From an uncultured Bacteroidota bacterium (GTDB lineage: Bacteria > Bacteroidota > Bacteroidia > 2-12-FULL-35-15): a stretch of 64,000 bases of DNA. The notes beneath the pieces are model-generated. The model worked only from the letters and a program-made list of their open reading frames with translations, was not told where the DNA came from and did no database searches. Every line of letters starts with the position of its first letter. Position 1 is the stretch's first letter. Below are positions 51,914 to 61,176 of the stretch, one piece after another. The translations under genes were made by a program, and so were the position numbers. The stretch is taken from assembly GCA_903847205.1 (NCBI GenBank), contig CAINDA010000005.1:1-64000 (forward strand), read 5' to 3'.

Positions 51914-51946
51914 AAACCTGACAGGTTTTAAAAACCTGTCAGGTTT
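51914..51946. repeat. Palindrome between nampt and the receptor gene
   Basis: AAACCTGACAGGTTTT followed by AAAAACCTGTCAGGTTT, an almost perfect 16-bp stem. The half AAACCTGTCAGGTTT is itself palindromic, typical of dispersed repeats in Bacteroidota. It could attenuate transcription into the receptor gene. Confidence 0.75.
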
Positions 51947-51971
51947 AAATCTGCTTGAAATAAAATGAAAT

Positions 51972-54047
51972 ATGAATAATAAATTATTTTTAGTTTATCT
52001 ACTAACTTTTCTTTTTAGTATCCATCAAATTGGTGTTGCTGCCAATTTAATTATTTCAAGTAATGACACAATCAAAATTAAGAATGACACTGTAAAAAAA
52101 ATGCAGTTAGAAGAAGTATCAATCAGCGCGGTTAGAGCGGATAGAAAACTTCCTGTTACAGAAACTTTACTTACTAAAGAGAACATCGATGAAAATTATA
52201 CCGGGCAGGAAATGCCGGTGATCTTAGCTAAAACACCTTCTGTTACCTGGTCTTCGGACGGCGGCAATTACACGGGATATTCTTATTTAAGATTAAGAGG
52301 CATTGATCAGACACGAATTAATTTCACTTTAAATGGAGTACCCTTAAACGAGCCCGAAGATGAAGGCGCTTACTTTTCGAACTATCCCGATTTTTTAAAT
52401 AGTATCCGCTCCATACAGGTGCAGCGCGGTGCAGGGGTAAGCAGCAATGGCAGTGCATCTTTTGCAGGTTCTGTTAATATGGAGTCTCCATCATTAAGTG
52501 ATTCTGCTTATACGGAATTGAACAGCAGCTATGGCTCGTATCATACATATCGCATAAGTCCTGAATTTAATTCAGGGTTATTGAAAAACAACTGGTCGTT
52601 TTACGGGCGCTATTCCAATGCAGGTTCCGACGGCTTCAGGGAACACTCAGGAACCGAAGGCCAGTCTTTCTTTTTCAGCGGAGGATATTTAGGTAAAAGG
52701 GGTGTTTTCAAATTTACAAGCTTTACAGGTTATTCTAAAAGTCAAATGGCTTATTTGGCAATTGCTGACAGCGCTCTCAAAAAAAATTATCGAGCTAATT
52801 TTTTAACCAATGACGAAAAAGATGAATTTAAACAAAGTCTTGCCATGGTTCAGTACATGGCTCCTTTAGGCAAACATTCTTTTTTAAGTTCAACGATTTA
52901 TTATAATTATCTGGAAGGTGGTTACAGTATTTTATTCCCGCCTGATCTCTATAATTTTTCAGTGAAGTCTGATTTTTACGGAGCCATCATCAATTATCAA
53001 TATCAAAATAAAGCGTTAAAAATTAATGCAGGACTTCATGCCAATGATTATGTGCGTTATCATTACTCTTCGATTCTGCCAAATGAAAGTGCTTTGTTAT
53101 ATAAGAATTCCGGGCATAAAAATGAAGCAGCCACTTTTCTGAAGTTATCTTACGATGTCAAAAAATTTACATTGTTTATGGATATGCAATACCGATATGC
53201 GAAGTTCAGTTATCTGCCGGATAAAAATACTCCTCTTCAAATTCAATCTGTCGATTGGCTGTTTTTTAATCCTAAAGGAGGAATTTCTTATTTATTAAAT
53301 GACAAACATATTATCTATGCTTCAATAGGCAGAACATGCAGAGAACCAGCTCGAAATGACATGTTCGCTGGTTATGACAACATTGATTCATCCAACTATT
53401 CTGAGGTGGGGAAATTGAACCGTATAAAACCGGAGTCCGTAATCGATATAGAAGCAGGTATAAAACTTTTATATCAAAAATTAAAACTGGACATCAATAT
53501 CTATGATATGGAATTTGAAAATGAAATCGCAACAATTGGTCAGCTGAGCTACATTGGACTGCCATTAAGAAAAAATGTCGCATCCAGCTACAGGCGGGGA
53601 ATAGAATTAAACTTGACTACAGAGCCAATCAAAAAATTATTTTTAAGTACTCAGGCTAATTTGAGCACAAACAGAATAAAAATTTACACAACAGATTATG
53701 ATTCGGTTACCTACTCAAATGTGCAGCCTTTGCTAACGCCGTCCTTTATCCTAAACCAATCAGTATCTTATGCATTTACGAAATGGATGAAAGCAGAAGC
53801 CGGAGCAAGGTATTTAAGCCTGTCCTATCTCGACAACAGTAATAATAAAAATTACACAGCCCCTTCATCCTTGATATTTAATGCTTCTGTCTGTTTTACT
53901 TTCCTGAAATACCACAGCATCAATTTTATGGTTAATAATTTAACCGATCAAAAATATTACACATCCGGTTATGTGCAAAACGCCCAGCCTTATTACTTTG
54001 CAATGGCAACTCGGTATTATTTTGTAACACTTAAACTCCGCTTCTAA
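51972..54047 (+). CDS. TonB-dependent outer-membrane receptor
   Basis: A 691-aa protein. Signal peptide about 1-23. A plug domain follows (LEEVSISAVRADRKLPVTETLLTKENI, NYTGQEMPVILAKTPSVTW, YLRLRGIDQTRINFTLNGVPLNEPEDEG, VQRGAGVSSNGSASFAGSVN), then a 22-strand barrel ending in an aromatic residue (YYFVTLKLRF). Its position in front of pnuC (TAATG overlap) suggests it takes up a pyridine nucleoside or nucleotide across the outer membrane. Confidence 0.9.
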   Translation: MNNKLFLVYLLTFLFSIHQIGVAANLIISSNDTIKIKNDTVKKMQLEEVSISAVRADRKLPVTETLLTKENIDENYTGQEMPVILAKTPSVTWSSDGGNYTGYSYLRLRGIDQTRINFTLNGVPLNEPEDEGAYFSNYPDFLNSIRSIQVQRGAGVSSNGSASFAGSVNMESPSLSDSAYTELNSSYGSYHTYRISPEFNSGLLKNNWSFYGRYSNAGSDGFREHSGTEGQSFFFSGGYLGKRGVFKFTSFTGYSKSQMAYLAIADSALKKNYRANFLTNDEKDEFKQSLAMVQYMAPLGKHSFLSSTIYYNYLEGGYSILFPPDLYNFSVKSDFYGAIINYQYQNKALKINAGLHANDYVRYHYSSILPNESALLYKNSGHKNEAATFLKLSYDVKKFTLFMDMQYRYAKFSYLPDKNTPLQIQSVDWLFFNPKGGISYLLNDKHIIYASIGRTCREPARNDMFAGYDNIDSSNYSEVGKLNRIKPESVIDIEAGIKLLYQKLKLDINIYDMEFENEIATIGQLSYIGLPLRKNVASSYRRGIELNLTTEPIKKLFLSTQANLSTNRIKIYTTDYDSVTYSNVQPLLTPSFILNQSVSYAFTKWMKAEAGARYLSLSYLDNSNNKNYTAPSSLIFNASVCFTFLKYHSINFMVNNLTDQKYYTSGYVQNAQPYYFAMATRYYFVTLKLRF

Positions 54048-54619
54048 TGTCGCTATTAGAAGTAACAGCAGTGATTTTTAGTTTAGCATGCGTTTGGCTT
54101 GCAGTGAAAAAGCATATACTAAATTGGCCGATAGGAATAATCGGTGTTACTGCCTACATGCTGCTTTTTTACAAACAAAAATTGTATGCCGACATGCTGC
54201 TGCAAGTGGTTTTTATTGCCCAGGGAATATATGGCTGGTATAACTGGCTGCAAAGAAAAGAAAATACCGAAGAACAAAAAGTAATGTATTTGAATTTCAA
54301 AGAAAGAGCTGTATATGCTACTTTAATTTTATTTATTGCTGCTGTATGGGCCTATGCCTTACAAAATTACACCAACGCTGCTTCACCTTACATAGATGCC
54401 TTTGCAGCAACAATCAGCTTAGCTGCCAATTGGCTGCTGGCAAAAAAGAATATTGAGAATTGGGTTTTATGGATTTTAGCAGATATTATTTACATAGGTT
54501 TATTTTGGTATAAAGAGCTGTATCTCTCAAGCGGGATATATGCGGTATTTTTAATTTTATCAATAAAAGGACTGATAGATTGGAACAAAAAAAGCGCTAT
54601 AAAAAAGGTTTTGTATTAG
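54047..54619 (+). CDS. pnuC: Nicotinamide riboside transporter PnuC
   Basis: A 190-aa membrane protein with about seven helices. PnuC marks: KKHILNWPIGIIGVTAYMLLFY, YADMLLQVVFIAQGIYGWYNW (signature Q-x-x-Y-G-W-Y-x-W) and NWLLAKKNIENWVLWILADI. It moves nicotinamide riboside across the inner membrane, and NadR phosphorylates it inside. Coupled to the receptor (TAATG) and overlapping nadR by 40 bp. Confidence 0.95.
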   Translation: MSLLEVTAVIFSLACVWLAVKKHILNWPIGIIGVTAYMLLFYKQKLYADMLLQVVFIAQGIYGWYNWLQRKENTEEQKVMYLNFKERAVYATLILFIAAVWAYALQNYTNAASPYIDAFAATISLAANWLLAKKNIENWVLWILADIIYIGLFWYKELYLSSGIYAVFLILSIKGLIDWNKKSAIKKVLY

Positions 54620-55560
54620 GGAAATTTCTGCCTCCGCATAAAGGTCATATTTACCTCGTTGAAGCTGCTATGAAGCAGACCGATGACTTAACCGTATTGG
54701 TCTGCACAACCAGCAGAGAGCCAATTCCAGGAGCACATCGTTATCAATGGATGAAAGAACTGCTGCCTCACGCGCGCGTTATTCATGTTACCGATGAAGT
54801 ACCCTCCTACCCTCACGAGCATCCTGATTTTTGGAATATATGGACATCACTTTTGAAACGCGAAATAGATCCGCAGACGGAAGTGTTTTTTTCTTCTGAA
54901 GAATATGGCAATGAGGTTGCTGAACGGTTAGGCATAAAACATATTTTAATTGATATGGAACGGAAAGCTTTTTCCGTTTCAGGTACTGCTATTCGCAATA
55001 ATCCGTTAGCTAATTGGAATTTCATTCCAGAAAATGTTAAACCCTATTTTGTTAAACGCATTGTTTTAACCGGCCCTGAATCCACTGGAAAAACAACTAT
55101 GGCGGGGCTATTAGCAGCCTATTATAAAACAGTCTGGGCAGCAGAATTCGGAAGAGAATATTTTGTTAGTCAGGGCGGGAAATTAGTAATTGATGATATT
55201 CAGAAAATAGCTGAAGGCCAGTTAAAACAGGAAGATGAGGCAGTATTAAAAGCAAATAAATTTTTGTTCTGCGATACAGATTTAATCGTGACTCAAATTT
55301 GGAGTGAAATTTATTTCAATGAATGTCCTCCAGCAGTTATCGATAAAAGCTATGAACGAAAATATGATCTCTACCTTTTAATGGACATTGACATTCCCTG
55401 GGAAGATGATGGCACCAGGGAATTTCCGCATTTACGCCAATGGCATTTTAATAGGATTAAAGATGAGCTGGATAAAAGGGGACTGAATTATGGAATTATA
55501 TCAGGGTCTTATGCGGAAAGGCAGCAGGCTGTAATAAGTCTTCTAAAAAAATATGGCTGA
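54580..55560 (+). CDS. nadR: Bifunctional NMN adenylyltransferase / ribosylnicotinamide kinase
   Basis: A 326-aa protein. The N-terminal nucleotidyltransferase has GKFLPPHKGHIYLVEAA (H-x-G-H signature) and FSVSGTAIRNNP. The C-terminal P-loop kinase has TGPESTGKTTMAGLLA, FCDTDLIVTQIWSE and REFPHLRQ. The start appears to be TTG 54580 (MEQKKRYKKGFVLG), overlapping pnuC by 40 bp, because no ATG precedes the essential first strand. The HTH of enterobacterial NadR is absent, which fits regulation by NrtR instead. It joins both routes (NR and NMN) to NAD. Confidence 0.93.
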   Translation: MEQKKRYKKGFVLGKFLPPHKGHIYLVEAAMKQTDDLTVLVCTTSREPIPGAHRYQWMKELLPHARVIHVTDEVPSYPHEHPDFWNIWTSLLKREIDPQTEVFFSSEEYGNEVAERLGIKHILIDMERKAFSVSGTAIRNNPLANWNFIPENVKPYFVKRIVLTGPESTGKTTMAGLLAAYYKTVWAAEFGREYFVSQGGKLVIDDIQKIAEGQLKQEDEAVLKANKFLFCDTDLIVTQIWSEIYFNECPPAVIDKSYERKYDLYLLMDIDIPWEDDGTREFPHLRQWHFNRIKDELDKRGLNYGIISGSYAERQQAVISLLKKYG

Positions 55561-55729
55561 AATCCGTTTCAAATTTTCAAAACAATTTTTTCTTTATCTG
55601 AATACAAATGCAATAGATTCGGGTATAATGGCATAAACGATTCGACCCTTTGTAAAGAGTGTGAGAGCTATTTTAATTTAAAATAAAAAAATATTTAATC
55701 AATTTGACTACTCTCGTATCTTATGATTC

Positions 55730-55981
55730 TCATACTATATCGTTCATTTGTTGATAATTTTTTAATGCGTTTTTAAAACGAGATTGTATTGTTCCGACCA
55801 ATCTCTTTGGAGCCAGTACTTGTATTTGTTCACCAAAACCCATTATCTCACGTCCAAGTTCAAAATTTAAAACTACCTGAATACTAAAAATCATTCCTTC
55901 TGCGTCTTCCTTTAAAATTGTTTGAGATGAATGGATAGGTTTTGTTTTAACATAAGGTGCGTTCGCTTTGTCTATTTTCAT
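55730..55981 (-). pseudogene. WYL/WCX C-terminal fragment
   Basis: 83 aa matching only the last part of WYL regulators (KPIHSSQTILKEDAEG, FGEQIQVLAPKRLVGTIQSRFKNALKNY). It aligns with the WYL remnant at 24808-25251. The DNA-binding and most of the WYL domain are absent. Its ATG overlaps the stop of a 71-aa frame upstream. Confidence 0.7.
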
Positions 55982-56196
55982 TACAGCTCATGAAAGAATA
56001 TAATGATTTTTTCAGCTCCTCTTCTCGTCCGGATAACAATCGTATATTCAGGTTTATCAGCTTGACTAAATGGAGGGAGGTATTCGGGATGTAAACGGTC
56101 CACTCGCTCTTTTAAAATGGCCGGCATGCGCAAATCATTTTGAAGGTGTTGTAATAAACTCGAGCCAGATTGAGGATCAAAAATTTTTCTACTCAC
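55981..56196 (-). CDS. Short hypothetical protein or gene remnant
   Basis: 71 aa (SRKIFDPQSGSSLLQHLQNDLRMPAILKERV, ending EKIIIFFHEL). Coupled by TAATG to the WCX fragment. It may be part of the same decayed regulator region or a small gene. Not recognised. Confidence 0.35.
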   Translation of the reverse strand: MSRKIFDPQSGSSLLQHLQNDLRMPAILKERVDRLHPEYLPPFSQADKPEYTIVIRTRRGAEKIIIFFHEL

Positions 56197-56243
56197 AAGT
56201 GAAGTATTGTTAAATTACTTAATTCCTGTCTCTATTGAAAAAA

Positions 56244-57443
56244 TTAAACGATTGATTTATAGAGTAAAGAAAAACTTTTACCAACTTCTTCATAGCTATA
56301 TTTTAAAGCATTTTCTCTAATTAATAATGGGTTGTATTTGTAGGTATCATTAATAAATTTTAAAATAGTTTCAAATAAGACACTCACATCAACTAAAGGA
56401 ATTGTAATGCCATTCTCGTGATTTACGATTTCTTTAATCCCTCCAACATTCGAGGAAATAACTGGGACACCACTCATAAAAGATTCCAGCAGGGCACAAG
56501 GCTGATTATCATAAATACTGAACATTACCATGAAATCACATTGCGAAATTATTTTGGCAATTTCTTCTTTAGGCAAATATCCATGAAAGAAAACAATGTT
56601 ATTAAGCAGGCCTAATTCTTTAGTATATTCTTTTTGTTTTTCAAGATCAATCCCTTTTCCAACAACATGGAATTCAAAATCGTTTCTTAACTCTGAAACC
56701 ATCTTCAATACATCAATTATTTTTTTGAAATTCTTTGTTTGATTATCTAAATGAGAAATATGTATCAATTGTTTTTTAGTTCTCTTTTCTTTTTCACGGA
56801 TATAAAAAATGTTTTTATTAATAGCATTTGAAATCACAACATAATTTGCATTTCTATTAATAAGCTGCATGTTAGATTTTAAAAATTCAGAAACTGCAGT
56901 AATAGCAGCTGCTTGAGAAAGGACAAATGAGATACACTTTTTTCTGGCCGCAGTCATTTTGTATTCTACAGCCGGGTCATAGCCAGAAAAGTGTTCACTA
57001 ATAATAAATGGAACCCTGCGAAACCATTTAAGAAAAATTGCGAGAACTGAAGTTCTCATTAATACATGAACATGAGTTATGTCAGGTGTTCCCCACTCCT
57101 TTGAAATTTTACGGTATCCATGAAACTGCGCAGAAAGAAAACGTATTCCAGTAAATAATTTGTTTAAGATATTAAAAGGAGTGTTAATACTTTTGAAATA
57201 AATAACCATCTCTTTATATCCATTTTCACTGCTAATTGATATTGTTCTACCTTTTTTTAAATCAGGATGAGAGTGAACAAAAAGCACATATACATCTTGA
57301 AATATATTTATTGCTTTCGCATGGTCAACTATAAAAACACCATCTAAAATATCTGCGTGATTAGGATACCACTTAGGAAGCATTAAAATTTTAAGTGGTT
57401 TATTGCCTTTCACATTTATAGTCTTAATGTCTTGTGGAAGCAT
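56244..57443 (-). CDS. GT4-type glycosyltransferase
   Basis: A 399-aa protein. N-terminal Rossmann domain (KILMLPKWYPNHADILDGVF, THVHVLMRTSVLA). C-terminal GT-B domain with FHGYLPKEEIAKIISQCDFMVMFSIYDNQPCALLESFMSGVPVISSNVGGIKEIV, in which the E-x7-E motif binds the nucleotide sugar. It transfers a sugar in polysaccharide or glycan assembly, in the cytoplasm. Its start overlaps the amidotransferase gene by 20 bp. Confidence 0.88.
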   Translation of the reverse strand: MLPQDIKTINVKGNKPLKILMLPKWYPNHADILDGVFIVDHAKAINIFQDVYVLFVHSHPDLKKGRTISISSENGYKEMVIYFKSINTPFNILNKLFTGIRFLSAQFHGYRKISKEWGTPDITHVHVLMRTSVLAIFLKWFRRVPFIISEHFSGYDPAVEYKMTAARKKCISFVLSQAAAITAVSEFLKSNMQLINRNANYVVISNAINKNIFYIREKEKRTKKQLIHISHLDNQTKNFKKIIDVLKMVSELRNDFEFHVVGKGIDLEKQKEYTKELGLLNNIVFFHGYLPKEEIAKIISQCDFMVMFSIYDNQPCALLESFMSGVPVISSNVGGIKEIVNHENGITIPLVDVSVLFETILKFINDTYKYNPLLIRENALKYSYEEVGKSFSLLYKSIV

Positions 57444-58551
57444 TCAACAAGCCTTTAAAGGGAATCAATTTTCTTAATACAGTATAAATATTTTTCATTG
57501 AAGTATCTGTTTTAAATTCATTAACAGTTCTTTTTTTCTGAGTCATATACATATCCAAATCAGCTTCTGTCAATCGAAATTTATCAAGGATATGTTTTTT
57601 ATCCTGTTCAAAATTATAAGGATAGATAGGTTTTTGCATTTCTATCAATGCGTTTTCCCGGCTCATTAAACCGGATAAAATTAAATTACTATAGTGGGCT
57701 TTTCGTTTATCTATGTTGAATCGCGCAGGGAGAATAAAACACTGATAAAAACGTGTCCAGATAGATTCGCCATGTTTTACTTTTACAGGAAGCCACCCAT
57801 AAGTATCCTTTAAATTTTCAGCGGCCTCCAGCTTGTTGTATTTTAAGGTATTCAGAATAAAAACAACCTCAATCTTTTTTATATTGTAGTACGAAAATTT
57901 TTTTTTAAAATTAAGAATAGGTAGTGTCTTTAATTTTAAACCGCTTCCAAATTTTTTATAAATGTCCATTATATTCCTTGCATCAAGCTTATCGCAAACC
58001 CAAGCTTTTGGCATAAGAGATTCCGTTTTTAAATTATGTCCGGTAATAATAAATGGCACATTTTTCTTATCGGCTACTTCATATAAAGAAGCAAAAAAAG
58101 TATGATCTGTAGGCACATCTATATCAATAACACCTGCATTCAAATAGGCCAATTGCAAAGCTCTGAATTCTTCCCAGTCAGCGTAATACGTGTAGAGATC
58201 AATTCCAATAGTTTCTACGAGTGATTTTACATTGTGTATCGCTTCTTCCGTATTCCATCCTCCATCAAAATGTACAGCTAATACTCGGAGTCCCGCACTT
58301 TTTAACTTATGAACCATATAGGAACTATCTATTCCTCCGCTTATAGCTGCGATGCAGTCATAGGGATGCCCCTTTCCTAGTTTTTTTATTTTTTCGATTA
58401 TTCTGTTGTACTCCTCTTCAGAATATTTTTCATTATTTTCTATCAGTTTTTCGTACTCAAGGCAGTGATTACAAACGCCGTCATTTCTGAATACTATTTC
58501 AGGATCAGTAGTATCCATTATACACCGAGTGCAGATTTGATAATTTATCAT
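57424..58551 (-). CDS. N-acetyl sugar amidotransferase (PseA/WbpG-like)
   Basis: A 375-aa protein. Zinc-type Cys pairs CTRCIMDTTDPEI and CNHCLEYEK are followed by the PP-loop AISGGIDSSYMVHKL and GHNLKTESLMPKAW. This matches enzymes that introduce an amidino group into bacillosamine- or pseudaminic-type sugars of surface polysaccharides. It is paired with the glycosyltransferase downstream, pointing to an O-antigen or capsule modification. Confidence 0.88.
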   Translation of the reverse strand: MINYQICTRCIMDTTDPEIVFRNDGVCNHCLEYEKLIENNEKYSEEEYNRIIEKIKKLGKGHPYDCIAAISGGIDSSYMVHKLKSAGLRVLAVHFDGGWNTEEAIHNVKSLVETIGIDLYTYYADWEEFRALQLAYLNAGVIDIDVPTDHTFFASLYEVADKKNVPFIITGHNLKTESLMPKAWVCDKLDARNIMDIYKKFGSGLKLKTLPILNFKKKFSYYNIKKIEVVFILNTLKYNKLEAAENLKDTYGWLPVKVKHGESIWTRFYQCFILPARFNIDKRKAHYSNLILSGLMSRENALIEMQKPIYPYNFEQDKKHILDKFRLTEADLDMYMTQKKRTVNEFKTDTSMKNIYTVLRKLIPFKGLLNASTRH

Positions 58552-58732
58552 ATTTTAAAATTGATAAAAACAATTAAGTTCTTTAGAAAAATTACACGTC
58601 TTTTTTTAAATTATTAGAAAGAAGACTATTAATAAATCTTAAGCCCAGCTTGAAGGGCTTCTTTTGATACAAACTGCAAATAAGAACGCAATAATTGTTA
58701 TAAAATTGTACAGCCTTATAATAAAATAATTA

Positions 58733-58882
58733 TTAGCCGAACACCTTCGAAATCTCATCCGCTTTAAGTATATCAACTGCTTTATAATATCTTTTGGCTG
58801 TTTTAAAATCTTTATTTCCAGTAATTGACATAGCAGTAAGCACTGATAGTAAGTGCAAAAGCGGTTTATTATCTGAATGCAT
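58733..58882 (-). CDS. Small ORF of a repeated family (49 aa)
   Basis: Begins MHSDNKPLLHLLSVLTAMSI, then TGNKDFKTAKRYYKAVDILK, and ends ADEISKVFG. A degenerate copy of its last third occurs at 46130-46175. The intact frame and a second copy suggest a small gene or the tail of a larger dispersed gene. Function unknown. Confidence 0.45.
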   Translation of the reverse strand: MHSDNKPLLHLLSVLTAMSITGNKDFKTAKRYYKAVDILKADEISKVFG

Positions 58883-59327
58883 TTTTTACTTTTTAAAATC
58901 CCAATATTGCATACGGATTTATTAAACAAAACGCAGTTCGCTTTTGGTTAATACCAAAAACCATATTCATCAAGTAATCAAGAATCGAAAAATAAATTAA
59001 TCAACAATTTTCTTTTGAATAAAAAAACGCGTTACATCTGTATCAGTTCATAGAAATTTAGTGAGTCCTAATGGGGTTAATTGGAGGGGTATCACCAACT
59101 ATACAGGAGGAAAATCACAAAGCTTATAAAAACCAATTGAATTGTGAGCACCCCGCTAGAAGCCACACTACCAGAGGGATCACAGAGTGATTACAAAAAA
59201 AACCTGAAAGCAATGCTTTCAGGTTTTTTTGTAACCGCTCGGATTTAAGGGAACGTTTTGGGTTAATTGAAATCAAAATCTTTTCTCATTATACCTTCAA
59301 TCAATTAATTCTGTCTTAAAATAAACA
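58883..59327. other. Intergenic region with a possible small RNA
   Basis: There is no credible ORF. The plus strand from about 59040 has many short complementary segments and leads into a strong terminator (59195-59230), although no gene precedes it on that strand. This points to a stand-alone RNA, but I cannot match it to a known family. Confidence 0.4.
59195..59230. terminator. Bidirectional terminator
   Basis: AAAAAACCTGAAAGCA and TGCTTTCAGGTTTTTTT pair. It works on both strands, ending whatever is transcribed from 59040 rightward and possibly the ppiB transcript leftward. Confidence 0.88.
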
Positions 59328-59771
59328 CTACCCTTTTGTTTCGTTAATAGTGATTTTTTCAATAACATCGCCTTGTCTGATTTGATCAATGATTTCGAGG
59401 CCTTCAACCACTTTTCCAAAGCAGGTGTGAGCTCTGTCGAGATGTGCAGTCTGTGCACGGCTTATAACAATAAAAAACTGAGAACCTCCTGTATCGCGTC
59501 CTGCATGTGCCATTGAAAGAACGCCTTTGTCATGAAATTGATTTCCTCCGCTTAACTCACACTTGATTTTATATCCAGGACCGCCAGTGCCTGTGCCATT
59601 AGGACAGCCGCCTTGCAAAACAAATCCTGGAATTACCCGGTGAAAAGTTAAACCATTATAGAATCCCTTGTTTGCAAGATCACAAAAGTTTTTTACTGTT
59701 CCCGGAGCATCTTGTTCAAAAAATTCCACCTTCATTGTTCCTTTTGCTGTTTTTATTTCCGCTGTTTTCAT
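59328..59771 (-). CDS. ppiB: Cyclophilin-type peptidyl-prolyl isomerase
   Basis: A 147-aa cytoplasmic cyclophilin (no signal peptide). Active-site blocks: [41 protein letters not shown] and [15 protein letters not shown]. The catalytic Arg (FHRV) and QGG and SQFFI motifs are intact. It accelerates proline isomerisation in protein folding. Confidence 0.95.
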   Translation of the reverse strand: MKTAEIKTAKGTMKVEFFEQDAPGTVKNFCDLANKGFYNGLTFHRVIPGFVLQGGCPNGTGTGGPGYKIKCELSGGNQFHDKGVLSMAHAGRDTGGSQFFIVISRAQTAHLDRAHTCFGKVVEGLEIIDQIRQGDVIEKITINETKG

Positions 59772-59937
59772 TCTATTTTATTTTTATGTTTTAAGTTTTT
59801 ATTATGTTTCAATTTATCAGTAAAGATAGTATTCAATTTTAGAGCTTGTTCAAATTTTATAAAAATCTACAATAATATAATTGCATACCAAAAACTTTAT
59901 TGTTTAAACTTATTCTCGTTTTCAGAGAACTGAAAAT

Positions 59938-61023
59938 TTATACTGTAAGTCCAAACTGCAAATTCTGTATAGCTTTCCCATTGACTAAAACTTCAATAAT
60001 ATGTTTTCCCGAATAGTGTTTTCTAGTTGTGAAATTTTGAAAGCGGTGCTTTTTAATAACACGAACTGTTTCATAAGGTTTCAATTCAAGCTCTTTTAAC
60101 TTAAAAACTTTAGGACACAGCTCACCTGATTTTTTGAAATAATGTACTGCAAAATCAATTACTAATTTCTGCGGTTTCGATTTTTCGGAAATAATATCAA
60201 ACTCAAACTGCAGGGTTTCTCCCAGTTTTAATTTTGATTTATTCAGTTTAAAATTATCAATACGTACTTTAACATTTTTTTCGAAATCAAAAAGTGAAAG
60301 TGTCTGCACATTTCCCTTTTTGATAAGCGTGCGGCTGGCATGCTTTATTACCCACTGTGTATCTACATTGCTTTTGTCCCATGAATTTAAAAGCTGCAGC
60401 ATCCATTCTGTGTTGTCTTTCGAAATATCATTCAAATGATTCGCAACAGATTTTTTAACATACAGTTCGCTGTCAGTTTTTAATTTTTCAAGTATTGATT
60501 GAGTAAAGCGGGGATTTTTAATTACTTCATCCAGCTTAAACGACCATGGCAGGCGCGGTCTGCTGCCTTCTGACGCAAGGCGTCTTATATGGTAATTTTT
60601 ATCCTCAGCCCATTTGTTCATCACTTTTATTGTTTTATTAAAATCGCGTTTTAAAAATTCGCGGACAGCAAATTCTGAAGAGCCGAACTGTGTAAAATAT
60701 TTTAATGCTTCCATGGAAAGCTCAAAATTATCATAACCGTATAAGCCGACAAAATCAGGGAACACAAGAGATGTGTAATTTGGTTTCAAATTTGAAATTG
60801 TTTTAGTAAGGATGCTGACAGATTTTTTATAATCAGCAGGCAGGTGCTTTTTTAAAACAATAGAAGTATTGCGCATCCGCTGATTCAATGACAGCTCTGC
60901 TATATCCTTTGTAACCTCTTTAAAAAAATTTCCGGGATGAAAATTTTTGTCTGCCTTATTAAATTCAATTGCTAAAAGCTCGTAGAATTTGGTATTAAAC
61001 ATTTCTTTTAATGCATCTGCCAT
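59938..61023 (-). CDS. AlkC-type DNA alkylation-repair protein with Ig-like tail
   Basis: A 361-aa protein. HEAT-like repeats occupy about 1-235 (LSLNQRMRNTSIVLKKHLP, YHIRRLASEGSRPRLPWS, LYVKKSVANHLNDISKDNTEWML, ASRTLIKKGN), including the catalytic-site motif SEGSRPRLPW of AlkC enzymes. Residues about 245-361 form an Ig-like beta-domain (VRIDNFKLNKSKLKLGETLQFEFDI). The family excises 3-methyl-cytosine or 3-methyl-adenine. The Ig domain probably helps to hold DNA. Confidence 0.88.
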   Translation of the reverse strand: MADALKEMFNTKFYELLAIEFNKADKNFHPGNFFKEVTKDIAELSLNQRMRNTSIVLKKHLPADYKKSVSILTKTISNLKPNYTSLVFPDFVGLYGYDNFELSMEALKYFTQFGSSEFAVREFLKRDFNKTIKVMNKWAEDKNYHIRRLASEGSRPRLPWSFKLDEVIKNPRFTQSILEKLKTDSELYVKKSVANHLNDISKDNTEWMLQLLNSWDKSNVDTQWVIKHASRTLIKKGNVQTLSLFDFEKNVKVRIDNFKLNKSKLKLGETLQFEFDIISEKSKPQKLVIDFAVHYFKKSGELCPKVFKLKELELKPYETVRVIKKHRFQNFTTRKHYSGKHIIEVLVNGKAIQNLQFGLTV

Positions 61024-61176
61024 AAAAAAACTGCTGCGTTTTTGATTTGGGTATTGTCAATTTATAATTCAATATCCCGAAGATAAGGAACTAAATTTAT
61101 TTCCCAGCAAAGTCCTCTCTAAATGAAGACTTCGGGATACCAAAATCTAAAATCAGGATTGATGTTTTTTTTAAAA

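Noticed and set aside
59040-59200. Cobalamin riboswitch or RNase P RNA
   Set aside because: Only loose matches to short consensus strings (GCCACAC, GAGGAAAA); the core order of either family is not present.
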